A stretch of 64,000 bases of DNA from assembly GCF_035325925.1 (NCBI RefSeq), contig NZ_DAOKZA010000016.1:1-64000 (forward strand), written 5' to 3'. This document shows positions 17,233 through 25,555 of the stretch, piece by piece. A model generated the notes under the pieces. It saw nothing but the letters and a program-made list of their open reading frames with translations. It was not told the DNA's origin and made no database searches. Every line of letters begins with the position of its first letter. Position 1 is the stretch's first letter. This DNA comes from Calidifontimicrobium sp035325925 (GTDB taxonomy: Bacteria > Pseudomonadota > Gammaproteobacteria > Burkholderiales > Burkholderiaceae_C). Position numbers and translations under genes: made by a program.

Positions 17233-17248
17233 TTCACAGAGAGACACC

Positions 17249-17731
17249 ATGGCCGAGCAAGACGCCCAACCCGTGTTCCAGATCCAGCGCATGTACCTGA
17301 AGGACCTGTCGCTGGAGCAGCCCAACTCGCCGCAGATCCTGCTCGAGCAGGCGCAGCCGCAGGTCGACATCAACCTTGGCGTGTCGGCCGAGCCGGTGGC
17401 GGAGGGCATCTTCGAGGTCTGCGTCACCGCCACCGTGACGACCAAGGTCAAGGACAAGACGCTGTTCCTGATCGAGGCGAAGCAGGCCGGCATCTTCGAG
17501 ATCCGCAACCTGCCGCAGGACCAGATGCAGATGATCGTCGGCGTCGCCTGTCCGAGCATGGTCTACCCGTACCTGCGCGCGGTCGTCTCCGACCTGTGCA
17601 CGCGAGCCGGCTTCCCGCCGGTGCTGCTGGCCGAGGTCAACTTCCAGGCGATGTTCGAGGCGCAGCGCCAGCAGCAGGCCGCCGGTGGCAACGGCGGCAA
17701 CGGCGGCAGCGGCATCATCACCAGCGCCTGA
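17249..17731 (+). CDS. secB: Protein-export chaperone SecB
   Basis: Tetrameric cytoplasmic chaperone that keeps preproteins unfolded and hands them to SecA. The 160-residue product matches SecB throughout: FQIQRMYLKDLSLEQPNSP, VCVTATVTTKVKDKTLFLIEAKQAGIFEI, CPSMVYPYLRAVVSDLCTRAGFPPVLLAEVNF. It ends in a Gly/Asn-rich tail (residues about 147-156). A GAGAG-type ribosome site precedes the ATG. It sits in the usual grxC-secB-gpsA order. Confidence 0.98.
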   Translation: MAEQDAQPVFQIQRMYLKDLSLEQPNSPQILLEQAQPQVDINLGVSAEPVAEGIFEVCVTATVTTKVKDKTLFLIEAKQAGIFEIRNLPQDQMQMIVGVACPSMVYPYLRAVVSDLCTRAGFPPVLLAEVNFQAMFEAQRQQQAAGGNGGNGGSGIITSA

Positions 17732-17775
17732 GCGCGCGGCGCCGAGCGTCCACCGCGTCCCGGCAAGGCCCCGCG

Positions 17776-18780
17776 ATGCGCATCGCGATGCTCGGCGCCG
17801 GTGCGTGGGGCACCGCGCTGGCGGTGCACACGGCGCCGCGCCACGACGTGTTGCTGTGGGCGCGCGACGCCCGGCAGGCCGAGGCGATGCGTCGCTTCGG
17901 CGTCAACGCCCGCTACCTGCCCGGCGTTTCCCTGCCGGCGACGCTGCGCGTGGGCGCCGACCTCGCCGCGGCGCTGGACCACGGCCGCAGCGGGCTCGTC
18001 GTGATCGCGACGCCGATGTCGGCGCTGGCCGAGATGCTGCGCGCCGTGCCCGACGGCGCCGGCGTGCTGTGGCTGTGCAAGGGCTTCGAGGCCGGCAGCG
18101 GGCGGCTCGGTCACGAGATCGTGCAGGCGCTGCATCCCGGGCTGCGCGCCGGGGTGCTGTCGGGCCCGAGCTTCGCCGAGGAGGTGGCGCAGGCCCTGCC
18201 GACCGCGCTGGTGGCTGCGAGCAGCGACGCGGCGCTGACCGACGAGGCGGTGGCCGCGTTCCACAGCGACACGCTGCGCGTCTACACCTCGGACGATCCG
18301 GTGGGCGTCGAGGTCGGTGGGGCGGTGAAGAACGTGATGGCCATCGCCACCGGCGTGTGCGACGGGCTGCAGCTGGGGCAGAACGCACGCGCCGCGCTGA
18401 TCACGCGCGGGCTGGCCGAGATGACGCGCCTGGGCGTGGCGCTGGGCGCACGCGCAGAGACCTTCATGGGGCTGTCCGGGCTCGGCGACCTGGTGCTCAC
18501 CGCCACCGGTGATCTGTCGCGCAACCGCCGCGTCGGGCTGCGGCTGGCCGCCGGGCAGGCGCTGGGCGACGTCCTCGCCGCGCTGGGCCATGTCGCCGAA
18601 GGCGTGTACAGCGCGCGCACCGTGCTGCAGCGCGCTCGTGCGGTGGGCGTGGCAATGCCGGTCACCGAGGCCGTGGTCGCGCTGCTCGACGGCACGCTGA
18701 CGCCCGCCCAGGCGGTGACGCGCCTGATGGCGCGTCAGGCGCGAGCCGAGAGCGGCGAGGCTCAGACGCCGCCGGCGTAG
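17776..18780 (+). CDS. gpsA: NAD(P)H-dependent glycerol-3-phosphate dehydrogenase
   Basis: Reduces dihydroxyacetone phosphate to sn-glycerol-3-phosphate for phospholipid synthesis. The 334-residue protein has the Rossmann loop MLGAGAWGTALAVH at the N-terminus, the LWLCKGFE and LSGPSFAEEVAQ segments, the catalytic lysine region GGAVKNVMAIATGVCDGL, and the TFMGLSGLGDLVLTATG substrate motif. ATG 17776 gives the canonical start. Its 3' end overlaps the convergent trmL gene by 19 bases. Confidence 0.97.
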   Translation: MRIAMLGAGAWGTALAVHTAPRHDVLLWARDARQAEAMRRFGVNARYLPGVSLPATLRVGADLAAALDHGRSGLVVIATPMSALAEMLRAVPDGAGVLWLCKGFEAGSGRLGHEIVQALHPGLRAGVLSGPSFAEEVAQALPTALVAASSDAALTDEAVAAFHSDTLRVYTSDDPVGVEVGGAVKNVMAIATGVCDGLQLGQNARAALITRGLAEMTRLGVALGARAETFMGLSGLGDLVLTATGDLSRNRRVGLRLAAGQALGDVLAALGHVAEGVYSARTVLQRARAVGVAMPVTEAVVALLDGTLTPAQAVTRLMARQARAESGEAQTPPA

Positions 18781-19232
18781 CCGAGCCGGCGCCAGGCCTC
18801 GAACACCGCGACCGCCGCGGCGTTGCTCAGGTTCAGGCTGCGCTGGCCGGCGCGCATCGGCAGCCGCAGGCGCTGCGGCTCGGCAAACGTCTCGAGCAGC
18901 GCGTCGGGCAGTCCGGCGTCCTCGCGGCCGAACACCAGCCAGTCGCCGGCGCGCCAGTCGACGCTGTCGAAGCGGCGCGTGGCGCGCGTGGTGAACGCGA
19001 AGCATCGCGCGGGCGGCGGGCGGTGCGCCTGCCACAGCGCGCTCCACGAGGCGTGGCGCTGCACGTCGGCCCACTCGTGATAGTCGAGCCCCGCGCGTCT
19101 GAGCAGCCGGTCCTGCATCGAGAACCCCAGCGGCTCGACCAGGTGCAGCGTGCAGCCGGTGTTCGCCGCCAGGCGGATCACGTTGCCGGTGTTCGGCGGG
19201 ATCTGCGGCTGCACGAGCACGAGGTGGAACAT
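18762..19232 (-). CDS. trmL: tRNA (cytidine/uridine-2'-O-)-methyltransferase TrmL
   Basis: SPOUT-class enzyme methylating the wobble ribose (position 34) of certain leucine tRNAs. The 156-residue length is standard. Motifs: LVQPQIPPNTGNVIRLAANTG near the N-terminus, WLVFGREDAGLPD and the knot-forming C-terminal LRLPMRAGQRSLNLSNAAAVAVFEAWRRLGY. Convergent with gpsA, with the last 19 coding bases of each gene overlapping. Confidence 0.96.
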   Translation of the reverse strand: MFHLVLVQPQIPPNTGNVIRLAANTGCTLHLVEPLGFSMQDRLLRRAGLDYHEWADVQRHASWSALWQAHRPPPARCFAFTTRATRRFDSVDWRAGDWLVFGREDAGLPDALLETFAEPQRLRLPMRAGQRSLNLSNAAAVAVFEAWRRLGYAGGV

Positions 19233-19341
19233 TCGGGCATTGTCGGTGCCGTCGGGGGCGCAGGCGCTCGGGCGACGTGGCGGTGCCAGTTCGCCGGGCC
19301 CTGCTCGGGGGCGCGCTGGACCGGATCCGCCGCAGGGAGGC

Positions 19342-20058
19342 TCAGGCGTCGGCGGGCCGCGGCGTGCGCGCCAGCACCCACAGCAGCACCTCGGCGGCGC
19401 CGGCGGCGAGCAGCGCGCGCGTCGCTTCGGTGGCGGTGGCGCCGGTGGTCATCACGTCGTCGACGAGCGCGACGCGGCGCCCGCGCAGCGGCGTTGCGTC
19501 GGCCGGTGCGACGCCGAAGGCCCCGCGCACCGCGGCGGGGCGCCGCGTCCGCGGCAGGTCGGCGACGTGTGGCGTGTCGACCCAGCGTTGCAGCAGGTCG
19601 GCCCGCGCCGGGCGCCGCAGTCGCCGCGCGACGCGCCGCGCGAGCTCCCAGGCCTGGTTGTAGCCGCGCTCGGCGAGGCGCTGCCCGGCCAGGGGCACCG
19701 GCACCACCAGGTCGACGTTCGCCGCGTCGTCGTCGCGCAAGATCGCGGCAGCCAGCAGGTCGGCCAGCGCACCGACGCGGTCGATGCCCTGCGCGAACTT
19801 GAACGATGCGACGACGTCGGCCCACGGGTACGCGTAGTCGACCGCGGCGACGGCCGCCGTGAACGGTGGTGCCTCGCGCAGGCAGTCGCCGCACCGGGTG
19901 GTGCCCGCGGGCACCGCGATGGCGCAGGTGCGGCAGCGCGGTCGCGACGCCGCGAAGCGCTCGACGCACGGCGCGCACACCCGCGACTGTGCCCACTGCC
20001 GGCACACCGCGCAGCGCGTGGGCAGGCGCAACACCGACACAGGCCGGAGGGCGAGCAT
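19342..20058 (-). CDS. comF: ComF family phosphoribosyltransferase-like protein
   Basis: A 238-residue member of the ComF/GntX family, linked in some bacteria to DNA uptake. The N-terminal third holds four Cys pairs (CAVC, CAPC, CRTC, CGDC) forming a zinc-ribbon-like module. The C-terminal part is a phosphoribosyltransferase fold with LVVPVPLAGQRLAERGYNQA and the PRPP loop VALVDDVMTTGAT. ATG 20058 was chosen because it gives the normal family start (MLALRP...) and leaves a short divergent promoter gap before the BioC-like gene. Its exact role in this organism cannot be told from sequence. Confidence 0.9.
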   Translation of the reverse strand: MLALRPVSVLRLPTRCAVCRQWAQSRVCAPCVERFAASRPRCRTCAIAVPAGTTRCGDCLREAPPFTAAVAAVDYAYPWADVVASFKFAQGIDRVGALADLLAAAILRDDDAANVDLVVPVPLAGQRLAERGYNQAWELARRVARRLRRPARADLLQRWVDTPHVADLPRTRRPAAVRGAFGVAPADATPLRGRRVALVDDVMTTGATATEATRALLAAGAAEVLLWVLARTPRPADA

Positions 20059-20066
20059 CGGGTCAA

Positions 20067-20072
20067 TATACT
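20067..20072 (+). promoter_or_regulatory. Candidate -10 box for the BioC-like gene
   Basis: TATACT in the 28-base divergent gap between comF and the methyltransferase gene, 14 bases before its ATG. No clear -35; the upstream sequence lies inside comF. Confidence 0.35.
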
Positions 20073-20086
20073 GAGCCGTCCCGCCG

Positions 20087-21004
20087 ATGAGCAAGGTTCT
20101 CGCCTCGAACGTCTCGCGTCGCGACATCGACGAGGTCGCGCTGGCGCGCACGCTCGCGCGCATGGCGACGGCGCCGCCGCCGTGGCTGCACGGCGAGGTC
20201 GCGCGACGCATGGCCGAGCGGTTGCCGGTGATCCTGCGCAGCCCGGCGTCGGTACTGCTGTGGTGGGGTCACCTCGGCGCCAGCGACGAGGTGCTGGCGC
20301 ATGCGTACCCACAGGCGCGGCGCGTCGCGGTCGAGCCCGCCGCGGCGCCTTCGCCGCCTTCGCGCCGCGGCGGGCCGTGGTGGTCGCCGCGACGCTGGCG
20401 CGTCGGCGCGCCGGCGCCGATCGCCGAAGCCGACGTGCCACCGGGTGGCGCGCAACTGCTGTGGTCGAACATGATGCTGCATGGCGTGGCCGATCCGCCG
20501 GCGCTGTTCGCGCGCTGGCGCCGCGCGCTGGCCGACGACGGGTTCCTGATGTTCTCGACGCTCGGTCCGGGCACGCTGGCCGAACTGCGCGCGCTGTACC
20601 GCGAGGCCGGATGGCCGGTCCCGGCCGCCGAACTGGTCGACATGCACGATCTCGGCGACATGCTCGTCGAGGCCGGCTTCGCCGATCCGGTGATGGACCA
20701 GGAGCGGCTGCAACTCACCTGGCCCGATGCCGACGCGGCGCTGGCCGAGTTGCGCACGCTCGGCGCCAACGTCGACCGCGGACGCGCCGCCGGCCTGCGC
20801 ACGCCGCGCTGGCGGCACCGGCTGCGCGACGCGCTGCATGCGCGCCGCGACGAACAGGGTCGCGTGGTGCTGGGCTTCGAGGTCGTCTACGGCCACGCGT
20901 TCAACGCGCCGCCGCGAGCGAAGGTGACCGCGCGCACCGCACTGCCACTCGACGACTTCCGCGCCATGACGCGCCGCCGCCCCGCATCACCGGGCAGGGT
21001 ATGA
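20087..21004 (+). CDS. BioC-like SAM-dependent methyltransferase
   Basis: A 305-residue class I methyltransferase resembling malonyl-ACP O-methyltransferase (BioC). The N-terminal RRDIDEVALARTLARMA and the central LWSNMMLHGVADPPALFARWRRALADDGFLMFSTLGPGTLAELR are characteristic, as is HDLGDMLVEAGFADPVMDQE. However, the SAM-binding glycine-rich loop of motif I appears weak (LLWWGHLGASDEVL), and a Pro/Arg-rich insertion lies at about 85-105. It may therefore be a divergent or non-canonical family member. It diverges from comF. A biotin role would need other bio genes, none of which lie in this window. Confidence 0.75.
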   Translation: MSKVLASNVSRRDIDEVALARTLARMATAPPPWLHGEVARRMAERLPVILRSPASVLLWWGHLGASDEVLAHAYPQARRVAVEPAAAPSPPSRRGGPWWSPRRWRVGAPAPIAEADVPPGGAQLLWSNMMLHGVADPPALFARWRRALADDGFLMFSTLGPGTLAELRALYREAGWPVPAAELVDMHDLGDMLVEAGFADPVMDQERLQLTWPDADAALAELRTLGANVDRGRAAGLRTPRWRHRLRDALHARRDEQGRVVLGFEVVYGHAFNAPPRAKVTARTALPLDDFRAMTRRRPASPGRV

Positions 21005-21012
21005 CTGTGAGC

Positions 21013-21018
21013 TAGAAT
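21013..21018 (+). promoter_or_regulatory. Candidate -10 box for DUF2244-cox transcript
   Basis: TAGAAT, 92 bases before the DUF2244 ATG. It would place the start of the cytochrome oxidase cluster transcript near 21025 with a leader of about 85 bases. No convincing -35 is visible. Confidence 0.4.
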
Positions 21019-21109
21019 TTGTTCGATTGGGTTGTTCGGCATCAATAGAACGCGATCGAGGCGGCGCCCGGTCGGTCAGCAGGATCACCTCCGGGCCAAG
21101 CGCCGCGTC

Positions 21110-21688
21110 ATGAGCGTCATCGTTGCATCGAACCCTTGGGCGCCGGCGCCGGCGACCTCGCTGCCGTGGCGCTTCGCCCCGCGGCTTGCCGGGGACGGGC
21201 AACGGCTGGAGTGGGTGTTGCGGCGCAACTGTTCGTTGACGCCGCGGCAGTTGTTGGGGGTGTACCTGTCGCTGTGCGCGGCGTCGCTGCTGATCGCGGT
21301 GCCGTTCTGGTGGCATGGTGCAGGGGTCGTGCTGGTGTTTGCAGGCATCGAGTGGCTGGTGGTCGGGCTGGCGCTGTGGGTTTGCGCGCGCCACGCCGCG
21401 GACAGCGAGTCGATCTCGCTCGTCGGTGACCGCGTCGTCGTCGAGCATCGCTGCGGCGCCCGCGTCGAGCGCGCGGAGTTCCGCGCGGCGTGGCTGCGCG
21501 TCGAACCGGCGGGCGGTCAGGGCTCGCTGGTCGAGCTCTCCGGCGAGGGCCGGCGCGTGCGCGTCGGTCGCTACCTGCGAGCGGACCTGCGCGCCGCGCT
21601 GGCGCAGGAACTGCGGCGCGCTGCACTGGCCGGCCGGGAGCGCGGCGGGGTCGCGCGACCTGAATTCGGGAACGGGAACCTTGGGTAA
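21110..21688 (+). CDS. DUF2244 domain membrane protein upstream of coxB
   Basis: A 192-residue protein of the DUF2244 family, with a pair of transmembrane helices at about residues 55-70 and 75-95 followed by a soluble domain (VGDRVVVEHRCGARVERAEF). DUF2244 genes commonly sit directly upstream of cytochrome oxidase subunit II, as here (10-base gap). The biochemical role is unknown. ATG 21110 gives the usual start; the frame is open upstream but has no good start or ribosome site. Confidence 0.85.
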   Translation: MSVIVASNPWAPAPATSLPWRFAPRLAGDGQRLEWVLRRNCSLTPRQLLGVYLSLCAASLLIAVPFWWHGAGVVLVFAGIEWLVVGLALWVCARHAADSESISLVGDRVVVEHRCGARVERAEFRAAWLRVEPAGGQGSLVELSGEGRRVRVGRYLRADLRAALAQELRRAALAGRERGGVARPEFGNGNLG

Positions 21689-21697
21689 TTGACGACG

Positions 21698-22870
21698 ATG
21701 AAGACGACGACGCATCACGCCAGCCGCATCGGCGGCTGGACGGCCGCGGTGGCGGCGCTGGCCACCGCGCCGGCCTGGGCCCAGGTCAACGACCTGCCGG
21801 GCGGCCCGGCAGTCAACCAACTCAACCTCGGCGCCCCGGCCACGCGCATGGCCGCCGACCTGATCTGGCTGCACTGGGCGATGCTGATCATCTGCACGGT
21901 GATCTTCATCATCGTGTTCGGCGTGATGTTCTACTCGATCATCAAGCACCGCAAGTCGGTCGGCCACAAGTCGGCCCACTTCCACGAGAGTGTCGCGGTG
22001 GAGATCGCGTGGACCGTGGTGCCGTTCATCATCGTCATCGCGATGGGCGCGATGGCCACCAAGACGGTGGTGGCGCAGAAGGACACGACCAACGCCGACC
22101 TGACCATCAAGGCCACCGGCTACCAGTGGAAGTGGGGCTACGACTACCTGAAGGGCGAGGGCGAGGGCATCGCCTTCCTGTCGACGCTGGACGCGTCGCA
22201 CCGCGAGGCCTCCGACTCTGGCAAGCCCCCGCCGATGGACGACTATCTGCTGAAGGTCGACAACCCGCTGGTCGTGCCGGTGGACAAGAAGGTGCGCATC
22301 GTCACCACCGCCAACGACGTGATCCACGCCTGGATGGTGCCGGCGTTCGGCGTCAAGCAGGACGCGATCCCGGGCTTCGTGCGCGACCTGTGGTTCCGCG
22401 CCGAGAAGACCGGCGACTTCTACGGCCAGTGCGCCGAACTGTGCGGCAAGGAGCACGCCTACATGCCGATCCACGTCAAGGTGGTGACGCAGCAGGAGTA
22501 CTCGCAGTGGGTCGAGGGCAAGCTCAAGGAGATGCAGGCCGCCGCCGACGACCCGAGCAAGGTGTGGGAACTGGCCGACCTCGTCGCGCGCGGCGAGAAG
22601 GTCTACGCGGCGAACTGCGCCGCCTGCCATCGCGCCGACGGCAAGGGCGCGGGCCCGATCAAGCCGCTGGACGGCAGCGCCGTGGTCACCGGCGACCCGT
22701 CCGCGCAGATCGCGATCCTGCTCAACGGCGCGGCCAACGGCGCGATGCCCGCGTGGCGCCAGCTGTCCGACACCGAGCTCGCCGCGGTGATCACCTACAC
22801 GAAGAACGCCTGGAGCAACAACACCGGCAAGCTGGTCCAGCCTGCCGAGGTCGTCGCCGCCCGCAAGTAA
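21698..22870 (+). CDS. coxB: Cytochrome c oxidase subunit II with fused cytochrome c domain
   Basis: Electron-entry subunit of the aa3-type oxidase. The 390-residue precursor has a cleavable signal (TAAVAALATAPAWAQV), two transmembrane helices (about 55-80 and 100-120) and the CuA site with Cys245 and Cys249 in C-A-E-L-C-G-K-E-H-A-Y-M. A C-terminal class I cytochrome c domain has CAACH at 307-311. The fused heme domain makes it caa3-like. ATG 21698 is preferred over the TTG nine bases upstream. It is followed by ctaD after 22 bases. Confidence 0.97.
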   Translation: MKTTTHHASRIGGWTAAVAALATAPAWAQVNDLPGGPAVNQLNLGAPATRMAADLIWLHWAMLIICTVIFIIVFGVMFYSIIKHRKSVGHKSAHFHESVAVEIAWTVVPFIIVIAMGAMATKTVVAQKDTTNADLTIKATGYQWKWGYDYLKGEGEGIAFLSTLDASHREASDSGKPPPMDDYLLKVDNPLVVPVDKKVRIVTTANDVIHAWMVPAFGVKQDAIPGFVRDLWFRAEKTGDFYGQCAELCGKEHAYMPIHVKVVTQQEYSQWVEGKLKEMQAAADDPSKVWELADLVARGEKVYAANCAACHRADGKGAGPIKPLDGSAVVTGDPSAQIAILLNGAANGAMPAWRQLSDTELAAVITYTKNAWSNNTGKLVQPAEVVAARK

Positions 22871-22892
22871 GCCGCCGCCCGAAGGAAATCCG

Positions 22893-24515
22893 ATGAGTGC
22901 TGTTCTCGACCACCACGCCGGTCACGCGCACGACGACCACGCGCACGACCATCCGCACGGCTGGCGGCGCTGGCTGTTCGCCACCAACCACAAGGACATC
23001 GGCACGCTGTACCTGCTGTTCGCGTTCACGATGCTGATGATCGGCGGCGTGCTCGCGCTGGGCATCCGTCTCGAGCTGTTCCAGCCCGGCCTGCAGTACG
23101 TCAACCCCGAGCTGTTCAACCAGCTCACGACGATGCACGGCCTGATCATGGTGTTCGGCGCGATCATGCCGGCGTTCGTCGGCTTCGCGAACTGGATGGT
23201 CCCGCTGCAGATCGGCGCTGCGGACATGGCCTTCGCGCGCATGAACAACTTCAGCTTCTGGCTGATGATCCCGGCGGCGATCATGCTCGTCGCGTCGTTC
23301 TTCATGCCCGGCGGCGCGCCTGCGGCGGGCTGGACGCTGTACGCGCCGCTGACGCTGCAGATGGGCCCGAGCATGGACGCCGGCATCTTCGCGATGCACA
23401 TCCTCGGCGCGAGCTCGATCATGGGCTCGATCAACATCATCGTCACGATCCTGAACATGCGCGCGCCGGGCATGACGCTGATGAAGATGCCGCTGTTCGC
23501 GTGGACCTGGCTGATCACCGCGTACCTGCTGATCGCGGTGATGCCGGTGCTCGCCGGCGCGATCACGATGACGCTGACCGACCGTCACTTCGGCACCAGC
23601 TTCTTCAACCCGGCGGGCGGCGGCGACCCGGTGATGTACCAGCACATCTTCTGGTTCTTCGGGCACCCCGAGGTCTACATCATGATCCTGCCGGCCTTCG
23701 GCATCGTCAGCGCCATCGTGCCGGCGTTCGCGCGCAAGAAGCTGTTCGGCTACACGTCGATGGTCTACGCGACGGCGTCGATCGCGATCCTGTCGTTCAT
23801 CGTCTGGGCGCACCACATGTTCACCACCGGCATGCCGGTGACGGGGCAGCTGTTCTTCATGTACGCGACGATGCTGATCGCGGTGCCCACCGGCGTGAAG
23901 ATCTTCAACTGGGTGGCCACGATGTGGAAGGGCTCGATGACCTTCGAGACCCCGATGCTGTGGGCCGTGGGCTTCATCTTCGTGTTCACGATCGGCGGCT
24001 TCACCGGGCTGATCGTCGCGATGGCGCCGATCGACCAGCAACTGCACGACACCTACTACGTCGTCGCGCACTTCCACTACGTGCTGGTGGCCGGCTCGCT
24101 GTTCGCGATGTTCGCCGGCGTGTACTACTGGGGTCCGAAGTGGACCGGCGTCATGTACTCCGAGACGCGCGGCAAGATCCACTTCTGGGGTTCGATGATC
24201 TTCTTCAACCTCACGTTCTTCCCGATGCACTTCCTCGGGCTGGCCGGCATGCCGCGCCGCTACGCCGACTATCCGATGCAGTTCGCCGACTTCAACGCGA
24301 TCGCCTCGGTCGGCGCACTCGGCTTCGGGCTGATGCAGGTCTACTTCTTCCTCGCCGTCGTGCTGCCGATGATGCGCGGCCAGGGCGAGAAGGCGCCGGC
24401 CAAGCCGTGGGAGGGTGCCGAGGGCCTCGAGTGGGAGGTGCCGTCGCCGGCGCCGTTCCACACCTTCGAGACGCCGCCCAAGCTCGACGCCACGGCCACC
24501 CGGATCGTCGGCTGA
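22893..24515 (+). CDS. ctaD: Cytochrome c oxidase subunit I
   Basis: Catalytic subunit holding heme a, heme a3 and CuB; reduces O2 to water and pumps protons. The 540-residue protein has twelve predicted membrane helices. The hallmark segments include TMHGLIMVFG (heme a ligand), QHIFWFFGHPEVYI (CuB His with the cross-linked Tyr), WAHHMFTTG and the HDTYYVVAHFHYVL heme ligands. Residues 1-23 are unusually His-rich (8 His in the first 22), before the conserved ATNHKDIGTLYL. Second gene of the cluster. Confidence 0.98.
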   Translation: MSAVLDHHAGHAHDDHAHDHPHGWRRWLFATNHKDIGTLYLLFAFTMLMIGGVLALGIRLELFQPGLQYVNPELFNQLTTMHGLIMVFGAIMPAFVGFANWMVPLQIGAADMAFARMNNFSFWLMIPAAIMLVASFFMPGGAPAAGWTLYAPLTLQMGPSMDAGIFAMHILGASSIMGSINIIVTILNMRAPGMTLMKMPLFAWTWLITAYLLIAVMPVLAGAITMTLTDRHFGTSFFNPAGGGDPVMYQHIFWFFGHPEVYIMILPAFGIVSAIVPAFARKKLFGYTSMVYATASIAILSFIVWAHHMFTTGMPVTGQLFFMYATMLIAVPTGVKIFNWVATMWKGSMTFETPMLWAVGFIFVFTIGGFTGLIVAMAPIDQQLHDTYYVVAHFHYVLVAGSLFAMFAGVYYWGPKWTGVMYSETRGKIHFWGSMIFFNLTFFPMHFLGLAGMPRRYADYPMQFADFNAIASVGALGFGLMQVYFFLAVVLPMMRGQGEKAPAKPWEGAEGLEWEVPSPAPFHTFETPPKLDATATRIVG

Positions 24516-24534
24516 CCGCGTGGGGATTGGCGCC

Positions 24535-24654
24535 ATGGCAACGTCGTCGCCCGAGCAGCGCAAGGCCAACGTGCGGCTGGGCCTGATCCTGGCCACCGTC
24601 GCGCTGGTCTTCGCGATCGGCTTCGTCGTGCGCCTCGTGTACTTCGGCGGCTGA
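24535..24654 (+). CDS. Small cytochrome oxidase assembly protein (39 aa)
   Basis: A 39-residue protein with a short polar N-terminus and one transmembrane helix (LGLILATVALVFAIGFVVRLVYF). Tiny proteins like this, between ctaD and ctaG, are annotated in Burkholderiales as cytochrome oxidase small assembly proteins. Evidence is position (20 bases after ctaD, 10 before ctaG), an ATG start and the single helix. The molecular role is unknown. Confidence 0.8.
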   Translation: MATSSPEQRKANVRLGLILATVALVFAIGFVVRLVYFGG

Positions 24655-24664
24655 GGCGCTGGTG

Positions 24665-25267
24665 ATGGCCCCGCGCGACGGCAACGGCTCGCTGCATCGC
24701 GACAACCTGCGCATGGTCGGCAAGCTCGGCGTCGTCGCCGCGCTGATGTTCGGCTTCGGCTACGCGCTGGTGCCGATGTACCGCGCGATCTGCGACGCGC
24801 TGGGCATCAACGTGCTGTCGGTCGCCGAGCGCGCGGCCACCGGACAGGGCAAGACCGGCAGGGTCAGCACGCAGGTCGACACCAGCCGCACGATCACCGT
24901 CGAGTTCGACGCCAACGCCCGCGGGCCGTGGGACTTCAAGCCGGCGCTGCGCTCCGTGCAGGTGCACCCGGGTGAACTGGCCACGGTGATGTACGAGTTC
25001 CGCAACAAGCAGGACCGCACGATGGCCGCGCAGGCGATCCCGAGCTACGCGCCGCGGCAGGCGACCGCATACTTCAACAAGCTCGAGTGCTTCTGCTTCA
25101 ACGAGTACACGCTCGCCCCCGGCGAGACCAAGCAGTGGCCGGTGGTGTTCGTGATCGACCCGAAGCTGCCGAAGGACGTGACGACGATCACGCTGAGCTA
25201 CACGTTCTTCGAGGTGGCGGGCAAGGGGCTGCAGGCGCGCGCCGCGGCGGTGGAGTCGCGGTCGTGA
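24665..25267 (+). CDS. ctaG: Cytochrome c oxidase assembly protein CtaG/Cox11
   Basis: Membrane-tethered copper chaperone that delivers Cu to the CuB site of subunit I. The 200-residue product has one N-terminal transmembrane helix (about 18-36), the conserved LVPMYRAICDALGIN segment, and the copper-binding KLECFCFNEYTLAPGE motif. ATG 24665 is chosen; a GTG immediately upstream is also in frame. The stop overlaps the next start (GTGA). Confidence 0.97.
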   Translation: MAPRDGNGSLHRDNLRMVGKLGVVAALMFGFGYALVPMYRAICDALGINVLSVAERAATGQGKTGRVSTQVDTSRTITVEFDANARGPWDFKPALRSVQVHPGELATVMYEFRNKQDRTMAAQAIPSYAPRQATAYFNKLECFCFNEYTLAPGETKQWPVVFVIDPKLPKDVTTITLSYTFFEVAGKGLQARAAAVESRS

Positions 25268-25509
25268 GCGACAAGCCGCCGGGCGACCTGGCCGAGGCGC
25301 TGGCGCGCCGGGGCTCGTTCCTGCAGACGATGCGGGCGGTGGCCTGGTCGTTCTTCGGCGTGCGCCGTTCGCGCGAGTACGAGCAGGACGTCAGCCGGCT
25401 CAACCCGGTGCACGTGATCGTCGCCGGGGTGCTGGGCGCGGCGCTGTTCATCGTCGCGCTGGTGCTGCTGGTGAGGTGGGTGGTGGGCAGCGGCATCGCC
25501 GCTGGTTGA
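25264..25509 (+). CDS. DUF2970 domain protein
   Basis: An 81-residue protein of the DUF2970 family: a soluble N-terminal part (SFLQTMRAVAWSFFGVRRSREYEQD) and one C-terminal transmembrane helix (VHVIVAGVLGAALFIVALVLLVRW). Homologues sit in the cox cluster between ctaG and ctaE, as here. The GTG start overlaps the ctaG stop. It is probably an assembly or stability factor, but this is by association only. Confidence 0.88.
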   Translation: MSDKPPGDLAEALARRGSFLQTMRAVAWSFFGVRRSREYEQDVSRLNPVHVIVAGVLGAALFIVALVLLVRWVVGSGIAAG

Positions 25510-25555
25510 TCGGGTTTCGCGAAGCAACGGATTTCGGTTCGAGGAGAGAACGACA

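Noticed and set aside
21082..21092. GGATCACCTCC, identical to part of the 16S rRNA 3' end
   Set aside because: Only 11 bases match. The preceding bases do not continue as 16S sequence and no 23S or tRNA follows. It lies in the DUF2244 leader and is most likely chance.
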